DNA from: Acidobacteriota bacterium
GTDB taxonomy: Bacteria > Acidobacteriota > Vicinamibacteria > Vicinamibacterales > CAVVIG01
Reading direction: 5' to 3'
DNA length: 37,928 nt
Assembly: GCA_017883165.1 (NCBI GenBank)
Contig: JADGOC010000020.1
Location: 1-37,928, forward strand
Positions within the stretch are counted from its first letter, which is position 1; each line of letters begins with the position of its first letter. The translations under genes and the position numbers were made by a program. Shown here one piece after another: positions 7,425 to 16,092 of this stretch. The notes under the pieces are model-generated. The model saw only the letters and a program-made list of their open reading frames with translations, did no database searches and had not been told where the DNA came from.

Positions 7425-7814
7425 ATGGAGCCGACTCGGTTTAACCTGCTCGTCGGCTGGACCAGTATGGTTGCGGGCGCGACTTCTGGCGCCGCGATCG
7501 GGCTGTTCTTCCACAACGAGAGCTGGATGGGCGGGTACGGGTCGTTCCGGCGCCGGATGGTGCGGCTTGGACACATCGCGTTCTTCGGGCTGGGCATCGT
7601 GAACGTGCTGTTTGCCCTCAGCCTCGCCGCCATCCCGGTCCCACCGTCCTATGGCCGCTTCGCTTCGAGTGGATTCGCGGTCGCGGTTGTCACCATGCCG
7701 ACCTGCTGCTTCCTCACGGCATGGCGTGAAGGTTTCAGGCATTTCTTCCCGATCCCGGTGCTCGCCGTACTCTGCGGCCTTGGGGGCCTGCTTGGAGGGT
7801 GGCTGCTGACATGA
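7425..7814 (+). CDS. Small four-helix membrane protein upstream of B12-radical SAM gene
   Basis: This 129-residue protein has about four membrane helices (residues 8-27, 47-68, 78-96 and 105-126). ATG 7425 has AGGGA nine bases upstream and follows the lipoprotein stop by 14 bases; an upstream open frame has no suitable start. Its TGA overlaps the ATG of the radical SAM gene (ATGA at 7811-7814), so the two are translationally coupled. A cysteine pair (TCC) lies in the third helix. The family is unknown to me. Being bound to a radical SAM gene suggests it supports the same membrane-associated process, possibly by presenting or moving a lipid-like substrate; that is inference. Confidence 0.7.
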   Translation: MEPTRFNLLVGWTSMVAGATSGAAIGLFFHNESWMGGYGSFRRRMVRLGHIAFFGLGIVNVLFALSLAAIPVPPSYGRFASSGFAVAVVTMPTCCFLTAWREGFRHFFPIPVLAVLCGLGGLLGGWLLT

Positions 7815-9151
7815 GACTGGGGCTGCTGGCGATGAGCGGCGTTCGCGCGCACAACCCGGAGCTCACAGCCCTTGGGCTCACGCTGCCAGGGTTTGTCGAG
7901 CGAAATCGTGTCATCGCGTCGTTGCCAAGCCTGGGCCTCCTGACGCTCGCGGGCGCGACACCGCACGATATCGACCTCGAGTACGTGGATGTCCCGGACG
8001 TCCTTCCGGCTCCCTGGCTGCCGCGGGAGTTCGATGCGGTTGCCGTGTCGAGCTTCAGTGCGCAGATCAAAGAGGCCTACGAACTGGCGGATCGATATCG
8101 CGAGGCGGGGACGAAAGTGATCCTCGGAGGTCTGCACGTCACGGCGTTGCCGCAGGAAGCGGCGGCGCACGCGGATGCGATTGTCTTAGGCGAAGGCGAG
8201 CCACTCTGGCCGCACGTCATCGATGATCTGCGGCACGGCCGGCTGGGTCAGGTCTACGACGCGCGTGGCCGCAGCTTCGACCTCGCTCAGGCGCCGATGC
8301 CGAAGTACGAGCTCCTGGACATCGACAAGTACAACCGCCTGACCGTCCAGACGCAGCGCGGCTGCCCGTTCGACTGCGAATTCTGCGCCGCCTCGATCCG
8401 GATTGCGCCCGGGTTCAAGGTGAAGCCCGTCGACAGAGTGATCAGCGAGGTGCGTCGCATCAAGACGTTGTGGTCCCGGCCGTTCATCGAGTTCGCCGAC
8501 GACAATTCGTTCGCCAACAAGGCGCATGGGCGCTGCCTCCTCCGCGCGCTCGCCGGCGAGCACATTCGTTGGTTCACGGAAACGGACGTGTCCATCGCAG
8601 GGGATACCGAATTGTTGTCGCTGATGCGCGATAGCGGTTGCGCGCAGGTGCTCATCGGGTTCGAAACGCCCGCGCGTGCGGCGCTGGAGGGGCTGGAGCG
8701 AAAAGCCAACTGGAAAGCGCGACAGCTCGATGGATATTACGCCGCCATCGACACGATCCAGTCGTTCGGCATCACCGTGAACGGCTGCTTCATTCTCGGG
8801 CTCGACGGCGCTGGGCCGGAGTCGTTCGACGACGTGCTGCACTTTGTGCGCGACAGCGGACTGTATGAAGTGCAGATCACCGTGCAGACAGCCTTTCCGG
8901 GCACGCCTCTGCATGAACGACTCCACCGGGAAGAGCGGATCCTTCAGGAGGCGGCGTGGGAGCTGTGCACGCTGTTCGACGTGAACTTCAGGCCATCGCG
9001 AATGAGCGTCGCCGAGCTCGAGCGGGGGCTGCGCGACCTGGCGCAGCAGCTTTACGGTGGGGACGCCGCAGCTGATCGCCAACGGCATTTCCGTGAGCGG
9101 CTCCAACGGCTTCGTAGAGGTGACCCGACAGAAACGGAGAGAAACACATGA
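7811..9151 (+). CDS. B12-binding domain radical SAM protein
   Basis: The 446-residue protein has an N-terminal Rossmann-like cobalamin-binding region (about residues 1-145, with PSLGLLTLAG and ILGGLHVTALP) and a radical SAM barrel from about 175 to 380. The cluster motif RGCPFDCEFC gives cysteines at 185, 189 and 192 that bind the [4Fe-4S] cluster for S-adenosylmethionine cleavage. No DxHxxG histidine is visible in the N-terminal domain, as is common for class B radical SAM enzymes that bind B12 base-off without it. Relatives include methylases such as the hopanoid 2-methylase HpnP and many uncharacterised enzymes that methylate or rearrange unactivated carbons. The substrate cannot be told from sequence. 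ATG 7811 overlaps the upstream stop, and the next gene starts by overlap at 9148, which makes a tightly coupled trio. Confidence 0.88.
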   Translation: MRLGLLAMSGVRAHNPELTALGLTLPGFVERNRVIASLPSLGLLTLAGATPHDIDLEYVDVPDVLPAPWLPREFDAVAVSSFSAQIKEAYELADRYREAGTKVILGGLHVTALPQEAAAHADAIVLGEGEPLWPHVIDDLRHGRLGQVYDARGRSFDLAQAPMPKYELLDIDKYNRLTVQTQRGCPFDCEFCAASIRIAPGFKVKPVDRVISEVRRIKTLWSRPFIEFADDNSFANKAHGRCLLRALAGEHIRWFTETDVSIAGDTELLSLMRDSGCAQVLIGFETPARAALEGLERKANWKARQLDGYYAAIDTIQSFGITVNGCFILGLDGAGPESFDDVLHFVRDSGLYEVQITVQTAFPGTPLHERLHREERILQEAAWELCTLFDVNFRPSRMSVAELERGLRDLAQQLYGGDAAADRQRHFRERLQRLRRGDPTETERNT

Positions 9152-9546
9152 GCAACGATTGGCGGAAGTGGCTGTTCTACGTCGCTGCGCTGTACGACGC
9201 GATGCTTGGTGTGGCGTTTGTCTTCTTCTGGCCCTGGATCTTTCGGCTGTTCGACGTGACGCCGCCCAACCACGCCGGCTATGTGCTGTTCCCGGCGCTT
9301 CTGCTGATCATCTTCGGATTCATGTTCCTGCGCATCGCCCATAATCCTGACGGCAATCGGGAACTGATCGTGTACGGCATCGGCCTGAAAGCCGCCTACA
9401 GCGGCCTCGTGTTCTGGTATCAGCTCAGGGGAGGCGTGCCCGGCATGTGGATTCCTTGGGCATGGATCGATGTGGTGTTCCTGATCCTCTTTGTTGTCGC
9501 CCGACGGCCGATCGCTGTCGGGTCGGCGCGCGGCGTCCACGTGTGA
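9148..9546 (+). CDS. Small four-helix membrane protein downstream of B12-radical SAM gene
   Basis: A 132-residue protein with four membrane helices (about residues 8-28, 42-62, 72-90 and 98-119). Its ATG overlaps the TGA of the radical SAM gene by four bases, and GGAGA lies just upstream. The N-terminus (SNDWRKWLFYVAALYD) and the aromatic-rich helices are typical of small conserved inner-membrane proteins, but I do not know a function for this family. It ends convergently with the homocysteine methyltransferase gene. Confidence 0.72.
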   Translation: MSNDWRKWLFYVAALYDAMLGVAFVFFWPWIFRLFDVTPPNHAGYVLFPALLLIIFGFMFLRIAHNPDGNRELIVYGIGLKAAYSGLVFWYQLRGGVPGMWIPWAWIDVVFLILFVVARRPIAVGSARGVHV

Positions 9547-9585
9547 TCGGCATCATCCATGTTTCGCGGCCAGCCGCCGCAGTGA

Positions 9586-10494
9586 TCAGAGAACGGTGGT
9601 CCGCTGGTCCACCACCCGTCGAAGCGCGCGGATGTGCTCCGGGCTCGTCCCGCAGCAGCCGCCGATGAGCGACACGCCAAGCTCCAGCAGCGTAGCGGCT
9701 TTCGCAGCCATGAAGTCAGGCTCTTCCGGATAGACCAGCGCGGCACCCCGTTGTTCGGGCAGGCCCGCGTTGGATTGAATGGCAATCGGTCGATCGCTGC
9801 AGGCGCGGAACTGCCGGGCGATGTCGATCATGATCTCGATGCCGTTGCCGCAGTTCGATCCCAGGATGTCGGCGCCTGCCTCGGTCAATCCTCGAACCGC
9901 CTGCTCGATCGACACGCCCATGACGGTGAAGAACCCGCGACACGTCTTGTCGAACGTCATCGTCGCCATGACGGGAACGTCTGGCGCGGCCGCGCGCGCC
10001 GCGCGCACGGCCAGCGCCGCTTCGGTCAGATCGGTCATGGTCTCGATGCAGATGAGATCCACGCCGGAGGCGCCGAGCGCGCGGATTTGACGCTCGAATC
10101 CTGCGGCGATGTCCGCCGGGTCCGCGTCCCCGTACGGCTTGAGCAGGTGCCCGCAGGGGCCGACCGACGCGGACACGTACGCACGATCGCCAACGGCACG
10201 CCTGACGGCTTCCACGGCCGCGCGGTTGACCGCCTCGGTCTGCCCATCGAGCCCGTACTGCCGCAGCCGCGCCGGCGATCCGCCGAAGGTGTTGGTGGTG
10301 ACGATCTCCGCGCCGGCGTCGAGATACTGACGCGCAATCTCCTCGAGCACCTCGCTTCGCGTCAGGTTGACCGTCTCCGGCGGCTCGCCCGGCTTCAGGC
10401 CGCGCGCCATCAACAGCGTTCCCCACGCGCCGTCGCCGACGATGACGTCGCCGGCCTTCAGTCGATCGAGCAGGTTGCGCATGTGCGTGGTCAT
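9586..10494 (-). CDS. Homocysteine S-methyltransferase family protein
   Basis: The 302-residue TIM-barrel protein matches the N-terminal homocysteine-binding module of methionine synthase and stand-alone homocysteine methyltransferases. DGAWGTLLMARG at the start, TTNTFGGSPARL near residue 65, SNCGNG near 215 and GGCCGTSPEHI near 280 contain the substrate loops and the three zinc-binding cysteines. It would move a methyl group onto homocysteine to make methionine. The methyl donor is probably the corrinoid protein encoded 24 bases upstream, because no methyltetrahydrofolate domain is present and the other cluster members are a methyltransferase and an activation protein. ATG 10494 is the start used; ATG 10482 is an alternative. 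It is the last gene of the four-gene cluster. Confidence 0.87.
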   Translation of the reverse strand: MTTHMRNLLDRLKAGDVIVGDGAWGTLLMARGLKPGEPPETVNLTRSEVLEEIARQYLDAGAEIVTTNTFGGSPARLRQYGLDGQTEAVNRAAVEAVRRAVGDRAYVSASVGPCGHLLKPYGDADPADIAAGFERQIRALGASGVDLICIETMTDLTEAALAVRAARAAAPDVPVMATMTFDKTCRGFFTVMGVSIEQAVRGLTEAGADILGSNCGNGIEIMIDIARQFRACSDRPIAIQSNAGLPEQRGAALVYPEEPDFMAAKAATLLELGVSLIGGCCGTSPEHIRALRRVVDQRTTVL

Positions 10495-10518
10495 CGCACG
10501 GCCAGGCCAGCCCGGCCG

Positions 10519-11151
10519 CTACTTCACCAAGGCGCGTACGCGTTCGACAGCGTTGGCCGCGTCGTAACCGTATCCATCCGCCCCGATCTCGCGCGCCCAG
10601 GCGTCCGAGACCGGCGCGCCGCCGACGATGACGCTGAGACGCCCGTTGAGCCCGCGCGCCCGCACCAACTCCACCACGGCCTTCATCACGGGCATCGTCG
10701 TCGTCAGCAACGCTGAGACGCCGATGACCGATGCGCCGTGCGCCTCGGCGGCGTCCACGAAGCGCTTGGCCGGTACGTCGCTACCCAGATCGATCACCTC
10801 GAACCCGGCTCCTTCGAGCATGATGCCGACGAGGTTCTTGCCGATGTCGTGGAGATCGCCCTGGACCGATCCGAGCACGACCCGGCCCGCCCTGGGCACG
10901 CCGTCGCGCGCGAGCAGCGGTTTCAGGAGATCGAGGCCGGCGTACATGGCGCGCGCGGCCAGCAGCACGTCGGGCAGAAAAATCTCGCGCAGCCGGAACT
11001 GCTCGCCGATCACGCTCATGCCGGCGAGGAGGGCGTTGTTGAGGATGTCGAGCGCGGGCACCTGCTGCTCGATCGCGTCGCGCACCAGATGCCCGACCCG
11101 ATCGTCTTCCCCCCGCTGCAGGCTTTCGGCAATCTCGGTCAGTACGGTCAC
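10519..11151 (-). CDS. Corrinoid (B12-binding) methyl-carrier protein
   Basis: The 210-residue protein has the helical cap domain (about residues 1-85) and Rossmann-like cobalamin domain (about 88-210) of methyl-accepting corrinoid proteins such as MtbC and MttC and the matching part of MetH. The motif GDLHDIGKN contains the DxHxxG histidine that coordinates cobalt, and GVSALLTTTM and VGGAPVS form the rest of the nucleotide-tail pocket. It should shuttle a methyl group on cobalt between the MttB-superfamily enzyme and an acceptor. The GTG start at 11151 is supported by GGGAG eight bases upstream. It lies between the activation-domain and homocysteine methyltransferase genes in one minus-strand unit. 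Confidence 0.92.
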   Translation of the reverse strand: MTVLTEIAESLQRGEDDRVGHLVRDAIEQQVPALDILNNALLAGMSVIGEQFRLREIFLPDVLLAARAMYAGLDLLKPLLARDGVPRAGRVVLGSVQGDLHDIGKNLVGIMLEGAGFEVIDLGSDVPAKRFVDAAEAHGASVIGVSALLTTTMPVMKAVVELVRARGLNGRLSVIVGGAPVSDAWAREIGADGYGYDAANAVERVRALVK

Positions 11152-11172
11152 GGGTCGTCTCCCATTATCGTT

Positions 11173-11880
11173 TCAACACCGACTCAACACCGACGCCATG
11201 CGGTCGCGACACTGTTTCTCCTGGCAGCGCTCGCAGAACGAATACGTCGGGTGGAATCTGTGAATATGGCCCGGGCCCACCACGAGCACGCCGGAAATCG
11301 ACTTGAGCGGCTGCATGAGGCAGCTCGCATTGAGCGTGATGCCGATCTCTTCGGGCCGCAAGAAGTCAAATAGCGCGCGTTGTCCGCTCACGTGCCACCC
11401 GCAGTAGCCCGGACTGTACGCCAGTACGCGCCAATCCGACGCGCCTCCCGTGGTCATCGAGACGTAGCGCGGACCGAGCAGGTCCGCGAGGTGATCGGCT
11501 GCCGCTGAGGCGATCGAATCGAGCATGCAGCCGAGCGCCAGATCGTGCCGAAGGAACAGCTCCCGGACCCTGACCGTCACGCGCGCGCCCACGGTTGCGG
11601 CCACCAGCGCGAGGTGGTCGGCGTTCGGGTAGATCGCTTCGAGCGGCGTCTCGTGCGGGTTGAGTCCCTCGCCGCGGTAGACGCCGGCGAATTCGCCAGC
11701 CGAGATCTCCGCGACGATCGCGCGCGGTTCGGCCAGGTCAAGGTACACCGCCGTCGCCGCGTCGAGCAGCGAGTCGATGTGCGCTGGCACGCGCTCGCCG
11801 GGCCGCATCCCCTGCAGCCGCAGGACCTCGGCGCGCGTGGGGGCCGACTCGTCGGGCGTCCATTCGACGCGCTGCCTCAT
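11173..11880 (-). CDS. Methionine-synthase activation-domain-like protein
   Basis: This 235-residue protein starts at ATG 11880, overlapping the stop of the methyltransferase gene (ATGA), which implies translational coupling. Its middle and C-terminal parts (GGASDWRVLAYSPGYCGWHVSGQ, shown here only in outline, and the LRPEEIGITLNASCLMQPLKS block) resemble the B12-dependent methionine synthase activation domain, which binds S-adenosylmethionine and remethylates oxidised cobalamin. The end carries CERCQEKQCRDRM, a cysteine pattern not needed by the MetH domain, possibly a metal or cluster site. In this cluster it would reactivate the corrinoid protein as RamA or the MetH C-domain does elsewhere. 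Role inferred from domain and context; the corrinoid partner is two bases-scale away in the same operon. Confidence 0.75.
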   Translation of the reverse strand: MRQRVEWTPDESAPTRAEVLRLQGMRPGERVPAHIDSLLDAATAVYLDLAEPRAIVAEISAGEFAGVYRGEGLNPHETPLEAIYPNADHLALVAATVGARVTVRVRELFLRHDLALGCMLDSIASAAADHLADLLGPRYVSMTTGGASDWRVLAYSPGYCGWHVSGQRALFDFLRPEEIGITLNASCLMQPLKSISGVLVVGPGHIHRFHPTYSFCERCQEKQCRDRMASVLSRC

Positions 11881-13337
11881 GTGGCGCGCTCCGGAAGCGC
11901 GTCCATGCCGTGCCGCCGCGCCTCGGCCTGCATGATCCGCGTCAGCTCGCCCGTGACGTCCGCGCTCAGCCCCGAGGGCTGGTACGCCGCGACGAGCCGC
12001 GCCACTTCGTGCCGTGCCCGCGCCCCGAGCGTCAGCGCCCCTTCTTCGAGCCATCGTGCGTGGTTGGCGCGATCGATCACCGGACCGGGGAACCCGATCT
12101 CTTCGCGCAGGTGGCGCCGCGTGTGCTTCGCGATGAGCAGGTGCTTCTCGCGCAGCAGCTCCTCGAAGATCGGACGGGCAGGGAAATCGTCTCTGGGCTC
12201 GATGCCACGCACCAGCCGCTTCGTCATCCCGCAAATCTCGTTGTCCACGACGAGTTTTTCCAGGCTCTGGCAGCTCTCGAAGTCGAGCATGCCCGGACCG
12301 GAGACGCTGTTGATGCCGGACAGCGCCGCGAGCGTCGCCCCCATGCCGGTCTCGAGCCCGGCCTGCGCGTCGAGTTGCTTGGCATCGCTCAGCGAGATGT
12401 ACGCCTGGGTCGGCAGGCCCAGGAAGTGGCCGATCTCGCTGTACGCGCAGTCCATCATCATCGTTTCGATCGCGCCCATGGGCGTCGTTTCGTAGCGGAT
12501 GTCGAAGATGGCCGGCGAGCCACCCCACAGGACCGGGGTCCCCGGCCGCGCGATCTGGCTGATCACGACGCCGCTCAGCGTTTCGGCGGTGTGCTGAACC
12601 AGCGACCCGACCAGGGTCACGGGCGACATGAAGCCCGAGAGCGGCATCGACACGAACTCGACGGGGACGGAGTAGCGCGCGCAATCGATCACGTTTTGGC
12701 TGGTGACGTCGCTCCACTTGATGGGCGCGGTCGGACAGCAGGAGAAAATCGCGAGCGGCTTCTCGGCGAGCGCCTGTTCGCTCCCGCGCACGGCGAGCTG
12801 CAGGTCCTTCATGACCTCGAACGCCTCGATCGTGAACGCCCCCGTCACGACCGGCTTCTCGCCGTAGAGCAGGCTCAGATAAAGGCGATAGGAGTCCGAG
12901 ATGCGGCTCGGCACGTCGGCGGGGATGAAGGCCGTGCTCTGCGACGCGATGTGCGGAAGGCCGCTCACGACCTTGACGTAGCGGATGTAGTCGGCGGTCG
13001 TCGGCTTCCGGATCGCGCCGGTCTCGCCGTCGAGGATGTTGATGGCCGCTGATCCGGGCGTGAAGTGGACCTGATCGCCGGAGAAATGATGCGTCTGGCG
13101 GCCGTGCACGTCGTACAGCTTGAAGCCGGCCGGCGCGCTCGCGATCGCACGATCGACGATCGATTCGTTCAAGAACGCACGCGCGGCGGCCTTGTCCACG
13201 CGCGCGCCATGCGCGTCGAGCATGTCGAGCAGGCCGGGGTTGTGGATCTCGACGCCGAGCGTGCACACAATGTCGCGCGCCTCGGACACGATGCGGTCGA
13301 TGAGCCCGTCGTCGAGCAGCCTGAGAGTTGGACGCAT
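11877..13337 (-). CDS. MttB-superfamily (non-pyrrolysine) corrinoid methyltransferase
   Basis: The 486-residue protein belongs to the trimethylamine methyltransferase (MttB) superfamily: TIM-barrel blocks HFTPGSAAINILDG, FSCCPTAPIKWS, VLWGGSPAIFDIRY and SGPGMLDFESCQSLEKLV are present and the length is typical. The frame contains no amber codon, so it is not a pyrrolysine enzyme and belongs with glycine-betaine-type members such as MtgB, which demethylate quaternary amines and pass the methyl group to a corrinoid protein. The substrate is not determined here. I chose ATG 13337 because AGGAGG lies eight bases upstream; an upstream in-frame start at 13397 lacks one. It leads a four-gene unit, followed by the activation protein (four-base overlap), the corrinoid protein and the homocysteine methyltransferase. 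Confidence 0.88.
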   Translation of the reverse strand: MRPTLRLLDDGLIDRIVSEARDIVCTLGVEIHNPGLLDMLDAHGARVDKAAARAFLNESIVDRAIASAPAGFKLYDVHGRQTHHFSGDQVHFTPGSAAINILDGETGAIRKPTTADYIRYVKVVSGLPHIASQSTAFIPADVPSRISDSYRLYLSLLYGEKPVVTGAFTIEAFEVMKDLQLAVRGSEQALAEKPLAIFSCCPTAPIKWSDVTSQNVIDCARYSVPVEFVSMPLSGFMSPVTLVGSLVQHTAETLSGVVISQIARPGTPVLWGGSPAIFDIRYETTPMGAIETMMMDCAYSEIGHFLGLPTQAYISLSDAKQLDAQAGLETGMGATLAALSGINSVSGPGMLDFESCQSLEKLVVDNEICGMTKRLVRGIEPRDDFPARPIFEELLREKHLLIAKHTRRHLREEIGFPGPVIDRANHARWLEEGALTLGARARHEVARLVAAYQPSGLSADVTGELTRIMQAEARRHGMDALPERAT

Positions 13338-13418
13338 GAAGGCGGCCTCCTGCGGTCTGGCACGCAGCCGCGATGGTTCCCCGGCCGATGATGTCACACC
13401 TCGCGCTGTTCGAAGGTC

Positions 13419-15929
13419 TCAGCCCTTACCCAGCGACAACGGCGGCCGAGAAACGAGGACGCTCGAGACGCCGAGATGACGCTCAATGACGTCGAAGAGC
13501 TCCTCGGGCTGAATGGGCTTCGATAGATACGCGTCCATCCCCGCCGCCAGGCAGCGTGCCTCGTCCCCTTGCATCACGTGTGCGGTCATCGCGATGATCG
13601 GAAGACGACATCCAGTCGTCTGTTCTCTTTCGCGAATGATGCCAGTGCACTCGAAGCCATCCATCTCCGGCATCTGGACGTCCATCAGCACACACCCGAA
13701 CCCGACACACGCCGCTTCATCCAGAATTGCGAGCGCCTCCCGCCCGTTGTTCGCCACCACAACCGTGTGCCCGCGCTTTTCGAGCAGACGCCTGGCCACC
13801 AACTGGTTGACGCGGTTGTCTTCAACGAGAAGAATGCGCCCGGTCTGGCGCGCTTCCCGCAGGGAGTGGCGCGTGACCAACGCCGACCGATCCCGGTCAG
13901 CAGACTGGACACCCAAGGCCAACAGGATCGCGCCGTGCAGTTCCGAGCGCTTGATGGGCTTAGCGAGGTAGGCGGCGACGCCCAACACCCGGCACCGGGC
14001 GGCATCACCCGGTTTGCCGGCGGAGGCCAGCAACACAACGGCGGCGCCTGCGGTGGCCGGATCATTCTTGATGGCCGCTGCCAAGGTGAAGCCATCCGCA
14101 TCGGGCATCTGGACGTCGGCCAGCACGAGACGGAAGGGCCTTCCCGATTCCTGGGCCACGTGCAGCGCGGCGAGCGCTTCGGGCGCGCTTGCCGCCCGCG
14201 TGGGGACCATGCGCCACGCGATGAGCATCTCTTCGAGCAGGCGCCGATTCGTGGCGTTGTCGTCGACGACGAGAACGGGCACGTCTCGCAGATCGACCGC
14301 GTCAGAAACCGCTAGGGCGGCGGGGGCGTTCACCAACGCGAACCTCGCGGTGAAATGGAAAGTGCTTCCCCTGCCGGCTTCACTCTCCACCCAGAGGCGC
14401 CCGCCCATCAACTGCACAAGCTGTGAGGCGATGGTCAGGCCAAGTCCGGTGCCGCCATACGTGCGCGTCACGGAGCCGTCGGCCTGCGTGAAGGCCTCGA
14501 AGATGCTCTCTTGATGGTCCAGAGGGATGCCGACGCCCGTGTCGCGGACAGAAAAGTGCAGCACGCCCTCTGGTGGTGTCGCCGCCTCCCTCGTCACGCG
14601 AAGAACGACCTCGCCCTGGTGGGTGAACTTGATGGCATTCCCGAGCAGGTTGACGAGAATCTGGCGCAGGCGTCCGGGGTCGGCTCGCAGCGTGTGCGGT
14701 ACGGACGCATCGACATCCACGATCAATTCGAGGCCCTTCTGGTGAGCCCTCAACGCAACGGTGTTCGCCGTCTCTCCGATGGCATCGCGGGGGTTGAAGT
14801 CGATCGGGTCGAGATCATATTTCCCCGCTTCCATCCTGGAGACGTCCAGGATGTCGTTGATGACGGTCAGTAGAGCGCCGGCGGACGATTTGACGATCTG
14901 CAAATACTCCCGCTGTTCGGACGTGAGCTCCGTGTCCAGCACGAGATCGGTCATCCCGATGACACCGTTCATCGGCGTCCGAATCTCGTGACTCATGTTC
15001 GCCAGGAACTCGCTCTTTGCCTGATTTGCGGCCTCGGCGGCATCTTTGGCCGTTCGCAGCTCCCGGTTCATCCGCTGAAACTGCACGGTCTGTGTGTGGG
15101 CGCGTTGCGCCAGGTAGACCGTCAACCCCAAGATCGTTGCCATCAAGCACCCGCCACCGAGCACGACGGCAGGTATGAGGGCGAACGGTGCCTGTCCCCC
15201 TCCGATTTGCGCTTGCCACACGACCACCGCGCCAGTGGTGCCTCCCATCGCTACGCTGATCGGCAACCAGCGCGGGGCGCCGGCCGAGTCCGCCTCGACG
15301 TGCCAGGCCAGCGCCATCATGCCGACCCCGAGGACCCAGAAGCCGACCGCCGTATGGAGCGCCTGACGTGTGAGGGTGCCCCAGGCGAAGGCATCGCTCG
15401 ACCCCAGCGCAAAACCCATGCTCGCCGCCATCCCAACCGCCGCGAGGATCGAACCGTTCAGACCCAACACAAGCGCGGACCGCTTCGATGGGATCCTGGG
15501 CACCATCACCAGCGCTATGGAACCCAGGACAAAGCAAATCGCGGTCGCCGGCGCCATGCGCCCGGGACTCGAGAGCTTGACGGTGATATAGGACGGCCCC
15601 AGGAGCTCGTCGATTCCGGCACTCACGCTGAAGACGTACTCGAAGATGGTGAGGAGACTCATGGCGCTGACCATTCCCGCGCACACGACGACCAGCCAAC
15701 GTCGGCTCCCGAGAGCGACCATGAGCAAAGCCAGACCGCACAGCAGAAAACACGCGGCAGTATTGCGCGTCATGGGAGGCAGTTGTGGCAGGAGCTGGAC
15801 CACCGCGGGGGTGTGAGAGAACCAGCCGGCCAGCACTGTCAGACCCAATGCGACGATGAACACTGCCGAGCCCGCCGCCAAGCGCGTCGGCCAAGATCTT
15901 AAATGGACTGTTTCAGTCACGTCACACAA
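13419..15929 (-). CDS. Hybrid sensor histidine kinase with two receiver domains
   Basis: The 836-residue protein has an N-terminal membrane region of about eight helices (residues 15-285), a HisKA domain with [13 protein letters not shown] (phospho-histidine near residue 314), an HATPase domain (about 425-535, with DTGVGIP and GTGLGLTI), and two receiver domains (about 560-675 and 705-825) whose phospho-acceptor aspartates lie in LADVQMPD and [11 protein letters not shown]. No HPt domain or DNA-binding domain is seen, so the phosphate would go to an outside partner. The start is uncertain: TTG 15929 or GTG 15920. It is 163 bases downstream of the quinone-oxidoreductase operon and in the same direction, but there is no direct evidence that it controls it. 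Confidence 0.92.
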   Translation of the reverse strand: MCDVTETVHLRSWPTRLAAGSAVFIVALGLTVLAGWFSHTPAVVQLLPQLPPMTRNTAACFLLCGLALLMVALGSRRWLVVVCAGMVSAMSLLTIFEYVFSVSAGIDELLGPSYITVKLSSPGRMAPATAICFVLGSIALVMVPRIPSKRSALVLGLNGSILAAVGMAASMGFALGSSDAFAWGTLTRQALHTAVGFWVLGVGMMALAWHVEADSAGAPRWLPISVAMGGTTGAVVVWQAQIGGGQAPFALIPAVVLGGGCLMATILGLTVYLAQRAHTQTVQFQRMNRELRTAKDAAEAANQAKSEFLANMSHEIRTPMNGVIGMTDLVLDTELTSEQREYLQIVKSSAGALLTVINDILDVSRMEAGKYDLDPIDFNPRDAIGETANTVALRAHQKGLELIVDVDASVPHTLRADPGRLRQILVNLLGNAIKFTHQGEVVLRVTREAATPPEGVLHFSVRDTGVGIPLDHQESIFEAFTQADGSVTRTYGGTGLGLTIASQLVQLMGGRLWVESEAGRGSTFHFTARFALVNAPAALAVSDAVDLRDVPVLVVDDNATNRRLLEEMLIAWRMVPTRAASAPEALAALHVAQESGRPFRLVLADVQMPDADGFTLAAAIKNDPATAGAAVVLLASAGKPGDAARCRVLGVAAYLAKPIKRSELHGAILLALGVQSADRDRSALVTRHSLREARQTGRILLVEDNRVNQLVARRLLEKRGHTVVVANNGREALAILDEAACVGFGCVLMDVQMPEMDGFECTGIIREREQTTGCRLPIIAMTAHVMQGDEARCLAAGMDAYLSKPIQPEELFDVIERHLGVSSVLVSRPPLSLGKG

Positions 15930-16092
15930 CCGCGCACGACCGGCGATATCATCTCGAGCTTCGCCTCACTACAACCGTACAGCGTGTCCCATAAAGCCGG
16001 TAGTGGGTTTTTGCACACGTTTGCCCGTGGTGGCGATGACGTTTCCGTTTGTGAAGGAGCGCAACCCTGCGGTCGCTGTGGTTCGCGCGACG

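Noticed and set aside
11910-13052. Long plus-strand frame of 380 codons opposite the MttB-superfamily gene
   Set aside because: Composition is that of an antisense shadow and no motif is visible; the minus-strand gene is well supported.
11877-13337. Pyrrolysine-containing trimethylamine methyltransferase
   Set aside because: The frame has no in-frame amber codon and no pyl genes are near, so it is the non-pyrrolysine type.
13338-13418. GGGCTGAGA sequence resembling part of a TPP riboswitch upstream of the methyltransferase gene
   Set aside because: Only one short match in an 80-base gap; the rest of the conserved core is absent and the gap is too short.
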